A DNA stretch of 64,000 nucleotides, taken from the NCBI GenBank assembly GCA_949987565.1, contig OX465120.1, forward strand, positions 4,053,927 through 4,117,926, written 5' to 3'. This document shows, piece after piece, positions 13,001 to 25,000 of this stretch. The position numbers and the translations under genes are program-made. Every line of letters begins with the position of its first letter. The first letter of the stretch is position 1. Below the pieces are notes generated by a model. It was not told the DNA's origin, ran no database searches, and worked only from the letters and a program-made list of their open reading frames with translations. Origin of the DNA: Luidia sarsii (lineage: Eukaryota > Echinodermata > Asteroidea > Paxillosida > Luidiidae).

Positions 13001-16000
13001 GAGGCCGTTCCTGACCCCTTCGACGGACAGCGACCTACGATACTTAGGTACAGCACAAACGGTCAATCGGTGCTCCCGATCAACTGGACACGTCCGATGC
13101 TGACCAAGGCATCCGGGGACGTGGTGAACTTCACAACGTGTCGCATGGCTGACGGTGAGGGCGCTCCGTGGCCCTGTCGCAGTGGAGATCTCTTCAATGC
13201 CACGGGCGTCTCTAACGAGACAGGAAGAAAAGTGAAGGTCGAGGTGGTAGCAACAGATCAACATTCAAACCAGAGTCACATCTGCACATTTTATATACTA
13301 GTCAAAGGTACATCATTTCATTTGTCTCCTCGCAAAACGGTGATCGAAAACTTAAATTTGAAGAGTTTAAAACCGAGTGTTTTAAACTGGAGGTGCATGA
13401 TAGCCAACTAATCATCGACACGCATTGCCGTGCCATGTGCGGTCTCTAAAAGAGAAAGGCACGGAAGGTAATGAAAAATGGATTATGACGAATGATCAAG
13501 GGTGAAAGATCTGGCGACTGAGAGAAGGAGGTGAACTGTTAAGGAACAATAATTTTTTTCTCATTTTACTGTTTACAATATATGTGACCCGGCACAGCAT
13601 TATGGAGAATAACGCCCACTTTTAAGATTTTGATATTTTCTAATGATGTGAAAGAGTATATCATAAGCTTTCAAATGATATCAAAACTATTTCCGTGCGG
13701 TAAAGATTTATAAAGTTACAGTGCGAGAAAGACGCCGAGGCGAAGCCGTGTAACGGAAAACACTTTTCGAGAAAAACAGCGTTGAAGTTTGCGGTCCGAA
13801 CGTGGAGCTTAGTCAGTGATGAGTGTAGCGCGCGTACGCGCTAAATAAAGTGTTACAGAAATCAAAAACCCCTTGGCAACGGGAATGTTGTGGATCGTGT
13901 TTGGAGTTCGAATTCAGCATATCTCATAAGTATGAGTAATAGATCATTCCTTTATAGTTTCCTGCCTGAAGAGTACTGTTTTCTGTTAGATTGAACACGC
14001 TAAACTTTGGTTAAAAGATCCAAGATGGCCACATGCGACGTTGGTGTTTGCGGGAGTTTTTTAAACACCTTATACAGCACAGTCGTGCTGAGAAAAAAAT
14101 AAGTGAAAAAAACCCCCGGGATCGAACCACGAACCTACACGTTGGCAGTCGAGCGTCTTTCACACAAGGCCACCTGTGTTACGCAACAGTTTCGGATATC
14201 TTACACGTTAAAAAGGGTATTTACAAGAAACGAAAACAAGAGCTGTTTTTAAAAAAACCGAAACAACTAAGAAAACAAAATTGAATAGGAAAACGAAACA
14301 GAACGAAGACAAGAGCCGTTTCGGAAGGCCGAAACAGATGGACAAAAAAGGGGAGAAAAAACAAAATGTATAGAAAAAAACCCAAAAGCTGTCTCGGAAG
14401 ACCAAACAGCTAAAAATGAATAGAAAAAACAAACACGAAACACTTAAAAAATCAAAGTTTGCGAGAAAAAAAGTTATGCGGTGTCAGACCAAGCTTTCAG
14501 ATCCCCGGGACCTCCAGGGTCGTCCCGTGTGCACGGATCTATTAGAGCTCTTAAGGCCTCGGTACCGGTCCACCGCACGTCCTTCCCTGTCCTCATCCAT
14601 ATAGGCCCGTAGACCCTGCGCCATGTGAGGGAGGGAACACAGCGGCCCCTAGACCTTGGCCGCCGAGTCGACCAAACGCATGTGCCCCTGTACGAAGACG
14701 CGAACCTGGATTACGAGGACAGTCCCAGCGTCACAGTGACTCATCTAGATGCGCCACATGCGACGTTGGTGTTTGCGGGAGTTTTTTAAACACCTTATAC
14801 CGCACTATCGTGCTGAGAAAAAAATAAGTAAAACATACCCCCGGGATCGAACCACGAACCTACACGTTGGCAGGCGAGCGTCTTTCACACAAGGCCACTT
14901 GTGTTACGCAACAGTTACGGACATCTTATACATGTTAGCGAAGCCGATTAAAATTACGGGGCATGGCCGTTGGCGGCGGGCTTTTGGATTTCGTCGCGAG
15001 TAAAGGGTACAGCACACTAAAATACTTCCTTAAGCCATAATTATTATGCATGGCGCAGTACAATGGCATGCATGTACAAAATTGTTCAAGTGAAAATGTT
15101 AGTGAGGTTTGACGTGAAAATCATGTCATGTCAGTTAAATTTAATTTTTCTTTCACAGAGGAGGTCAGATCTTCTTCAAGTTTAACCCACACGCTGGTCC
15201 CTGCAATTGGCCGCCAGTCCCGTGCCGAATGTGATACGACCGTGGTCAGTGGTAGGTATATTGGATACTAATTTGTGACCCGGCACAGCGACATGAGGAA
15301 TATCCCACTAAAACACTTTTCCAGTAAACAACGCCTGAAGTCAAAGTATCTTCTCAATTCGATAAAAAAAGAAATCAATTTTTTTTTCGTATTTTCCGAA
15401 AGTTAATGTATTATTAATGTATTATGTCCAAAGGATTTTTCCGAAATCCGTCTATAAATGTTGAAAAAACAAGGATTTCGGGGGAGAGTTTGTGTACTGT
15501 TTTCATGGAAATGTAAAGTTCCTGCCTTTTTGAATGGCCGCTTTCGAGGAGTTAGAATAGAGCTGCTATATTGTGTCTGGTACCAAATGAACGATCGAAG
15601 TCCCCTTGTACTGTTTACAACAAAGTGCACACGGAAATAATTTTGATATCATGTGAAAGCTAATGGTATCCTCTTTTACATCATTAGAAAATCTCGAAAT
15701 CTCAAGAGTGAGGGTAATTTCTCATTATGCTGTGCCAGGTCACATTTGTGAATTCACTTCGCATCTCCCTTTATACATACTTTAATGCATGCTGCATTGA
15801 GATCGAATTGAGCAAAGCGTTTGATGGATAGGTGGTTCATTGAAGCAAGGCTGTGTCAGATTCGATTAATTTCAAGATTGGTTTCTGAGTGATATACAAA
15901 AATGTTGCAAACTGCTTACTGACTAAAATTACCAGAGTGCAAATCTTAAAATTTAGTGAGTCTGACGTTTCGATCCTAGGAGGACCTTTCTCAGGACCTT

Positions 16001-19000
16001 TGAGAAAGGTCCTGCTAGGATCGAAGCGTCAGGCCCACTAAATTTTTGAGATTGGTTTCTATAAGTATGTTTAGTTACCACCACTGATACTCGTGCACAT
16101 TTTGAAATTGAACATAGATTTTAACCAAGCATTTAGCTATTCCGATTTTAGAGTAAATGTTTCTTACTTTTTTACTTTTGTTGAGTCTGTAATGTTAATC
16201 TTTTATCACATTTTATTTCATCTTTTAACATTTTCATTTTCATTTTACATGCTTGGTGTATTAAGCATTTTTACTGTTGACCAATATCTACTTATTTATT
16301 TTATGTTTAATGGTATCTGTCATTCATATATATGTATAATACTGAATGCCTTTCTATTTGTGTGTATTTTTGTCTAAGTTTTATGTAAGTGCATTTTACG
16401 TTAATTATTGTTATTTTTGTTTTAACGTTATTTTATCGTATCTGTTAATTTGTATGTACAGCGCATTTTAACATGCATAATGGAATTTGCGCTTTAAAAA
16501 TACATTTACTAATAATAATAATAATACTTCTCTTTTAAATCTTACCTTTTTGATCCAGGGCGATGTTCTGAAGATGTGACAGAAACAGCTATTGGTTCCG
16601 TGATTTGGCCACCTACTCCAAGTGGTTCAGTGGCCGAGTCCTTTGAACGATGCCCTCTCCACACAGAAAAAGGTATTCCTCGAAGTCACACACTACACAG
16701 GCAGTGTTTGCTCACGTCTCTGTTAAAAACCCTCAGTATTTTAATTTATTTAAAGCAGGTTATGGGACCAGTGACCTTGCCTCTAATAATGCGAAAAAGT
16801 GTGATATACATGCTTTATCTAGGTATTACAACTTGTATTCTTGAGTTAGTGTTACTATTACCAGCTGAATTATTGATATTCTGATAAGTACTATCAGTGT
16901 ACATAATCGCCTCTTCGTACACAGTTACATGTGACGTTACATTCAAAGAATCTCAGCCGAACTGGAGTGATGTTTTCGTCTCAATTTCGCTTTAATGGAG
17001 TTCCTGATTTCACCAAAGTGCACCAAAGAAAATTTTCAATTAACAGTTGGACAAACGGACAAACTGTTAACTGGGCAAAAGAAAAGCCCCCATTCGGATT
17101 GTCAAGACAAAGTGTTGGGCGAGCGATTTTGCCGGACACCTTTCCCCTCAAGGGTTTTAAATTTGTATAATCGTAAATTGGCGGTATCGGGATAATTCCT
17201 CTTCTGTTGTAAACATTTAGACGCAGTAATGGCAGGTTCAATTACGAATTAATTCGGAACTTCCTTCACCAAAAACAAGTTTTGGCCAATTCTCATGTCG
17301 CATAACCACAGTCTCTGACCGTTTCAATTATGCCACTCTACAGATATATTTCTGCCGACTTACATATTTAACGTTCTGTGTTTCCACAGCTGGCCTAGCC
17401 AGGGTGACGAGGAAGTGTACGTCCTGCAGTGCTGATGACGTGCAAACCACCAGCGTTTGGGAAGAGCCCGTGACGATTGACTGTGGCGGAACCAAAATGA
17501 GAACAACCATTCAGGACCTTACAATGGTATTTATTTTCACCATGTAAATAATGTTTGTAGTCACCCAAATAAAACCCCTAAGGGTAGCAGTTACCGACGT
17601 GGTTTGAGACCCAACAATGTTTTGGAAATAGATGATGATTTCGTGAAGTCACAAAGCAAACCTTCAGGTCTTATCTATTGCGATTTCTTTGTTTCAAACC
17701 ACGCTTATTATCCGCATTTAAACAAGAGAATGAAATGTGCATGTCTGATTTACCATATGTTGTTTTCTATTTAGCTGAGCGAAAGATAGGCACAACGACT
17801 CTACTTTCGTATTCATACCCATGATTGGGTTTGTTTTTCTTTAAAGGTTCATGTGGCAAGTGGTAACGTTGCAGATGTGGCCGAGCTTCTGGCTAATCTG
17901 ACGTCATGGGAAAAAGGGGACCATGTATTTTCCCGTCTGAGTGTGGAAGACATTGCCGGCATCTTGCTGAATATTGCCACCGTAGGTTCAGGGGAGACAC
18001 AGGTAAGACTGACCCCGGCAATTCAGACTGATTGAACTAAGTAGAGCTTGAACAGAATTGATTCCATCCCAGATTCTAGTATAGTCTCTATAAGTATCAC
18101 AAAAAATGACGCTGGGAGTTGTAGTATGAGAGGATTGAGAAATGTTTATTGTCCCGGTTTTTGCAGGTTGCAGAAGCAGTTGTTGAGGTTGTCAGCAACA
18201 CCGTGGATATCCTCAGTGGAGAATATCCAGTGGAGCTCGTCGGACTGGGAGTTCTTCCCGCCATAGTCAACGCGTTGGAAATGCAGGTCGGGTCCACCTT
18301 CCACGCACGGGGCCCGTTCAGCATCCAGAGAGAGTTCGTCCACGTGGAGACAATCTCGGTCAGCTCCTCCCAGGCTGAGGAAGGTTTCAGCTTGGCTGTC
18401 GTCCGAAGGCACCGGGAAGAGTCCACGACAATGCAGCCTGTGGCGACAAGGAGTACACTGATTGGCACAGAGGTCGTTCTGTTCTCCAACGAAACTGTTC
18501 TGCCGAGTAATGAGAGCGTGAGAACGGCGGTCACACTGCCCAAAATCAATGTGTCAGCTTTGGCCGTTAAAGGTAATTCCTTCTCTAATACCTTTCCTCA
18601 ATTCAGGCAAATAATATCATAATTATGCCCGTGACGAAATGCACCTCTTCAGTGATTTACGGGAATATAATAAAGCGGCTGTAACTCCAAAGAAATGCTC
18701 TATTGTTGCGAACCTCTAGAAAATCACGTACCTTGCAAACATCACGAAATTGTGGTTTTTAAAGTATTGGTCGGAATCGTTGAATCTCACGAAGTTTCTG
18801 GTGTCATAATAACGGATTTGTTTACCACTCAATTTTTGAGTGTTGCAACAGTGATGAATGATAGCGTTCTAATATGTTTCATGTATAATGACATATTTTT
18901 TCTTAAAATTAAGTGGGCCTGACATTTCGATCCTAGCAGGACCTTTCTCAAAGGCAGAGTGACAAGGACAAAACAGATACATGTACACAAAGGCAGGGGG

Positions 19001-22000
19001 GGGGGAGTGAATAGGACACGGATGAGAAACAAAGGACAAAGAGTGAAGCTGGTAGGGAGAGATCAAAGGGAAGGGCAAGCGGTGGGGTAGGGATTAGTGA
19101 CAGGAGGGGGACAGATCAAAGAGAAGGGCAAGGAGTAGGGTAGGGATTAGTGACAAGAGGGGGAAAGATCAAAGAGAGAAGTGTGAAGGACTGAACACAA
19201 AAGAAGGATTATCAGAAAGCTGCATGGTGTTAGTCATTACCCTCCTGGATGTTGAGACCATGTGGTTGAATAGTCCGAAGACGCTTCATCCACATTTTCT
19301 CACGGCTAAGACGGACAGCATTACTACGGTGACCAAGTGACCATATTTTTTCGAATTTTATGTTATAGAAATCCGTCCGCGCGGCCCCTGGAATCGAGAA
19401 AGGTTCAGAGGACGAGCTCCTGAAGTAAGAGGTGCGTATATGTGACCCGGCACAGTATTATGGGGAATAATGCCCACTTTTGAGATTTTGATTTTTTATA
19501 ATGATGTGAAAGAGTATAACATTAGCTTTCAAATGATATCAACATTATTTCCGTGCGGTAAATATTTATAAAGTTAAAGCGCGAGAAAGACGCCAAGGCG
19601 AAGCCGTGTAACGGAAAACACTTTTCGAGAAAAACAGCGTTGAAGTTTGCGGTCCGAACGTGGAGCTTAGTCAGTGAGTGTAGCGCGCGTACGCGCTAAA
19701 TAAAGTGTTACAGAAATCAAAAACCCCTTGGCAACGGGAATGTTGTGGATCGTGTTTGGAGTTTGAATTCAGCATATCTCATAAGTATGAGTAGTAGATC
19801 ATTCCTTTATAGTTTCCTGCCTGAAGAGTACTGTTTTCTGTTAGATTGAACACGCTAAACTTTGGTTAAAAGATCAACACGTATCCCGTCCATGTAAACC
19901 GTTGAACACGCATGTTGTTTATGTCCAGTACATGTATAGTGTACAGTACGTACAGTACATGTACATGTGTACATGTACATGTACATGTACACATGAACTG
20001 TATTTTACAGGTACTGTACATGTACAGCACACGTACGTACACTACATGTACACGTACAATGTACATGTATAGTTTATTAGTTGTACATATACATGTACAT
20101 GTACAATCATTGTACATGTACTAGACATGTGCATCGCAACGTGTACTCTACATGTAGTTCGTGTCCATCATGTACGTATGTAATGTAAAATGTACATGTA
20201 CATGTACGTACATGTACATGTACATGTAGTGTATTATCAGTACATGTACCGGTATAGACCCTTCTTACTGACGTCACGTTTCTACTTAAAACAGCGAGAT
20301 CCGCCATCTTTGAGTACACACATACGCTTTCGCTCGCACGTTTGTGTTCGTTTAACGTTACGTTAGTCATCATGGCGAATTCGAATGCTGCACGGTCGGC
20401 TTATTACAGTTCTCTCGACATTCTCGGCTTTAATTAATGCTGAAATAGATCCGTACACAATTAACCCGCGACAACCATTTCGTCCATCTTTTTAGCGAAA
20501 GTGTTCGAGTTGCGTCACCTTCTCTTGTCAGTACAGCGGGTAAACGATAAAAATATTTCTTATCGCGACCCCCCTGCCTCCACAGCCAAGGACAGCGCAA
20601 AAGTTAATCATCTGTCAACAAAACAAGTACCTCCAATCCATGATACAACCACGGAGGAATAAAAAGAGATTCCTCCATGGCACAACTAGTAATATTATAG
20701 TAAAAAGCAGTAGTAGTAGTAGTACAACTACGACGAGTTCAAAACTTGCCGCCGTGCATGTGGAGTTAGCTGACTTAGTAACGGCGGTGACGACGTGCTC
20801 ATGTGTGTAATCCAAGATGGCCGATAATCAAAACCGTGACGTCATCGGAGACGGGTCTATACGAAGACGCGAACCTGAATTACGAGGAGAGTCCCAGCAT
20901 CACACCGACCCATCGAGATGCGCCACATGCGACGTTGGTGTTTGCGGGAGTTTTTTAAAGACCTTATACAGCACAGTCGTGCTGAGAAAAAAATAAGTGA
21001 AAAATACCACCGGGATCGAACCACGAACCTACACGTTGGCAGTCGAGCGTCTTTCACACAAGGACACTTCTGTTACGCAACAGTTTCGGATATCTTACAC
21101 GTTAAAAAATAAAGTGAAAAAGGGTATTTACAAAAAACAAAAACAAGAGCTGTTTTTGAAAGATTGGAAAAACTAAGGAAAAAAAATTAATAGGAAAACA
21201 AAACAGAACGAAGACAAGAGCCGTTTCGGAAGACCGAAACAGATGGACAAAAAAGGGAGAAAAAAACAAAATGTATAGCAAAAAAACAGAAAAAAAAACT
21301 GTTTCGAAGACCAAACAGCTAAAAAATGAATAGAAAAAACAAACACGAAACACTTAAAAAATCAAAGTTTGCGAGAAAAAAAGTTATGCGGTGTCAGACC
21401 AAGCTTTCAGATCCCCGGGACCTCCAGGGTCGTCCCGTGTGCACGGATCTATTAGAGCTCTTAAGGCCTCGGTACCGGTCCACCGCACGTCCTTCCCTGA
21501 CCTCATCCATATAGGCCCGTAGACCCTGCGCCATGTGAGGGAGGGAACACAGCGGCCCCTAGACCTTGGCCGCCGAGTCGACCAAACGCATGTGTCCCTG
21601 TACGAAGACGCGAACCTGGATTACGAGGACAGTCCCAGCGTCACAGTGACCCATCTAGATGCGCCACATGCGACGTTGGTGTTTGCGGGAGTTTTTTAAA
21701 CACCTTATACCGCACTATCGTGCTGAGAAAAAAAAGAGTAAAACATACCCCCGGGATCGAACCACGAACCTACGCGTTGGCAGGCGAGCGTCTTCAACAC
21801 AAGGCCACTTGTGTTACGCAACAGTTACGGACATCTTATACATGTTAGCGAACCCGATTAAAATTACGGGGCATGGCCGTTGGCGGCGGGCTTTTGGATT
21901 TCGTGGCGAGTAAAGGGTACGGCACACTAAAATACTTCCGTAAGCCATCATTATTATGCATGGCGCAGTACAATGGCATGCATGTACAAAATTGTTCAAG

Positions 22001-25000
22001 TGAAAATGTTAGTGAGGTTTGACGTGAAAATCATGTCATGTTAGTTAAATTTTACCTTTAATATTGTCGATTCTAAACTCAAGCAAAGTTTCAACCTGAA
22101 GCAACATGTACAATACGATAACTCTTCCCAGTAAAAATAATGCAGCTTTAATGTCAAGTGACGCATTACATTGACACATTATTATTGAAGACCACCCAAA
22201 GCTGATGAACATTGTTCAACCGGTACAATTTCGGATATCATATAGATTGAGGGAAGCAGCAAATTGAATGGTTGACAAAAATCGTGTTCTAAACCGCAAG
22301 GGGAAAACCACAACTTTACACACATGTTACGTGGCAGCTGATAAAGTGACAGTAACGAGTTCTTTCCAAGCAGGTACCTTTAAATTCATGTCACGTGAAT
22401 TGTGCTCAAAGTAACAATTTTTTATGAAATATAATGACCTCATAATTATTTGGACTCTTGGTTATTATTTCCAACATAATGAAGATGAAAAAGTTAATAC
22501 GATTTCTATTCCCTTCTCCTTTCTTAACAAAGTTCAGAACTCTCAGTTATTCATAAGCGCAATACAGTTGTCCAAAAAGTGTATACCTATGGCTTCTTTA
22601 AAGCAACGTAACTTGACACCTGCTGATCGACATCATTATTTCAAATTACTGCCAGGACCGTCTGTGTACGGTCTTATAAGAATCAGGACACAATTTCATA
22701 GACATTTTCAGGCACAATTTTACTAAGTTACGCAACAGTTTCGGATATCTTACACGTTAAAAAATAAAGTGAAAAAGGGTATTTACAAAAAACGAAAACA
22801 AGAGCTGTTTTTGAAAGACCGAAACAATTAAGAAAAAAAATTAATAGGAAAACAAAACAGAACGAAGACAAGAGCCGTTTTGGAAGACCGAAACAGATGC
22901 CCAAAAAAGAGAGAAAAAACAAAATGTATAGAAAAAAAAGAACACAAAAGCTGTTTCGAAAGACCAAACAGCTAAAAATGAATAGAAAAAACAAACACGA
23001 AACACTTAAAAAATCAAAGTTTGCGAGAAAAAAAGTTATGCGGTGTCAGACCAAGCTTTCAGATCCCCGGGACCTCCAGGGTCGTCCCGTGTGCACGGAT
23101 CTATTAGAGCTCTTAAGGCCTCGGTACCGGTCCACCGCACGTCCTTCCCTGACCTCATCCATATAGGCCCGGAGACCCTGCGCCATGTGAGGGAGGGAAC
23201 ACAGCGGCCCCTAGACCTTGGCCGCCGAGTCGACCAAACGCATGTGTCCCTGTACGAAGACGCGAACCTGGATTACGAGGACAGTCCCAGCGTAACAGTG
23301 ACCCATCTAGATGCGCCACATGCGACGTTGGTGTTTGCGGGAGTTTTTTAAACACCTTATACCGCACTATCGTGCTGAGAAAAAATAAATGAAAAATACC
23401 CCCGGGATCGAACCACGAACCTACACGTTGGCAGGCGAGCGTCTTTCACACAAGGCCACTTGTGTTACGCAACAGTTACGGACATCTTATACATGTTAGC
23501 GAAGCCGATTAAAATTACGGGGCATGGCCGTTGGCGGCGGGCTTTTGGATTTCGTCGCGAGTAAAGGGTGCAGCACACTAAAATACTTCTGTAAGCCATA
23601 TTTATTATGCATGGCGCAGTACAATGGCATGCATGTACAAAATTGTTCATGTGAAAATATTAGTGAGGTTTGACGTGAAAATCATGTCATGTCAGTTAAA
23701 TGTTACCTTTAATATTGTCGATTCTAAACTCAAGCAATGTTTCAACCTGACGCAACATGTACAATACGATAACTCTTCCCAGTTAAAATAATGCAGCTTT
23801 AATGTCAAGTGACGCATTACACTGACACATTATTATTGAAGACCACCGGAAGCTGATGAACATTGATCAAACGATACAAATTCGGATATCATATAGATTG
23901 AGGGAAGCAGCAAATTGAATGGTTGACAAAAATCGTGTTCTAAACCGCAAGGGGAAAACCACAACTTTACACCCATGTTACGTGGCAGCATGTAGTGAAC
24001 GAAGGCAATGCCAGTACGCTGTTGATGTATGCAAATCAACGTGGGCATGTTTTGCACACGAAACCATCAGTGAGCGCTGATTGGATGTTTGTAACTGTGT
24101 CACGTTGCTTGGTAATCGCGCGTTACGCGCTCCAATGAAATGGCTGGATTTCCGTGTGACGTATCAAGTACGCTAACGAGACGATGCTTCTTCACACGCA
24201 GCAGGGCCTTTGTTTATGCGTTTTTAACGGCTGTATTTATCGTATACGAGGTCAGGACGGTGTGACCTTTGTTGCAAATAGTACAAGGGGACTTCGCTCG
24301 TTCATTTGGTACCAGACACAAGACAGCAGCACCAGTCTAAGTCCTCGAAAAATTCCCCCGAAACACTCCCCGAAATCCTATTTTTTTTTCAACATTTCGA
24401 GACAGATTTTGTAAAAATACTTTGGACATAACATCCTCTAATACATTAACTTTCCGAAAATACAAAAACAAAAAATTGATTTTTTAATCGAATTGTGAAG
24501 ATACTTTGACTTCAGGCGTTGTTTACTCGAAAAGTGTTTTGGTGGGATATATCTCATGCTGTTATTCCAGGTCACATATTTGTGTGTGTGACCTTTCAAA
24601 TTGCATAATACATGTACTACAGTATAGAAAAATAAATGGTTTAGTGGTACATACTTCGGAATTTTACATTTTTTTTCAATTAAAACCATGTATCGTAATT
24701 TTTGAAACTTCGTTACAGAATACCGGTAATTATTCAAAAGAAATCCGAAAATTCTCCACCCTCCAACGCTCTCCAAAACACTTATGAGCACCGGTAGTTG
24801 GAATCCAACAGTCTCATGACCACGGGAAAAGTACACACTGCCCGAAATGTTGAGTTACCGGCTCCTTTCAGGGTCACACACGAAGAAGAGATGTGTTACG
24901 CGGTGTCACCTAAAAAATGCACTTGGTACTTGGTACCATGCAAACCTTTAACTCTTATCTACATCACTGTTCCGATTCTTGGCTGTTTGGCACTAGGTTG

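Larger units (their letters stand above)
14028..15120. repeat. Composite repeat with two direct repeats and tRNA-like boxes, copy 1
   Basis: Two direct repeats of about 185 bp (14028-14210 and 14752-14936) enclose about 540 bp of unique sequence. Each contains a minus-strand tRNA-like segment. The interior has a GC-rich part (about 14480-14750). The same unit recurs at 20862-22330 and 22727-23990. There is no coding capacity. Confidence 0.75.
20862..22330. repeat. Composite repeat with tRNA-like boxes, copy 2
   Basis: Direct repeats at 20922-21105 and 21662-21846 enclose the same interior as copy 1. Sequence before 20922 already matches the end of an interior, so at least two and a half units stood in tandem. 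About 22050-22330 is repeated at 23705-23985. Confidence 0.75.

Noticed and set aside
16093..16377. A 94-codon hydrophobic frame
   Set aside because: AT-rich intron that translates into F, L and I by composition; no splice or start context and no counterpart in gene B.
14113..23463. Five functional tRNA genes
   Set aside because: A and B boxes are present but acceptor stems are not, and the segments lie inside repeated units, so they are tRNA-derived repeats.
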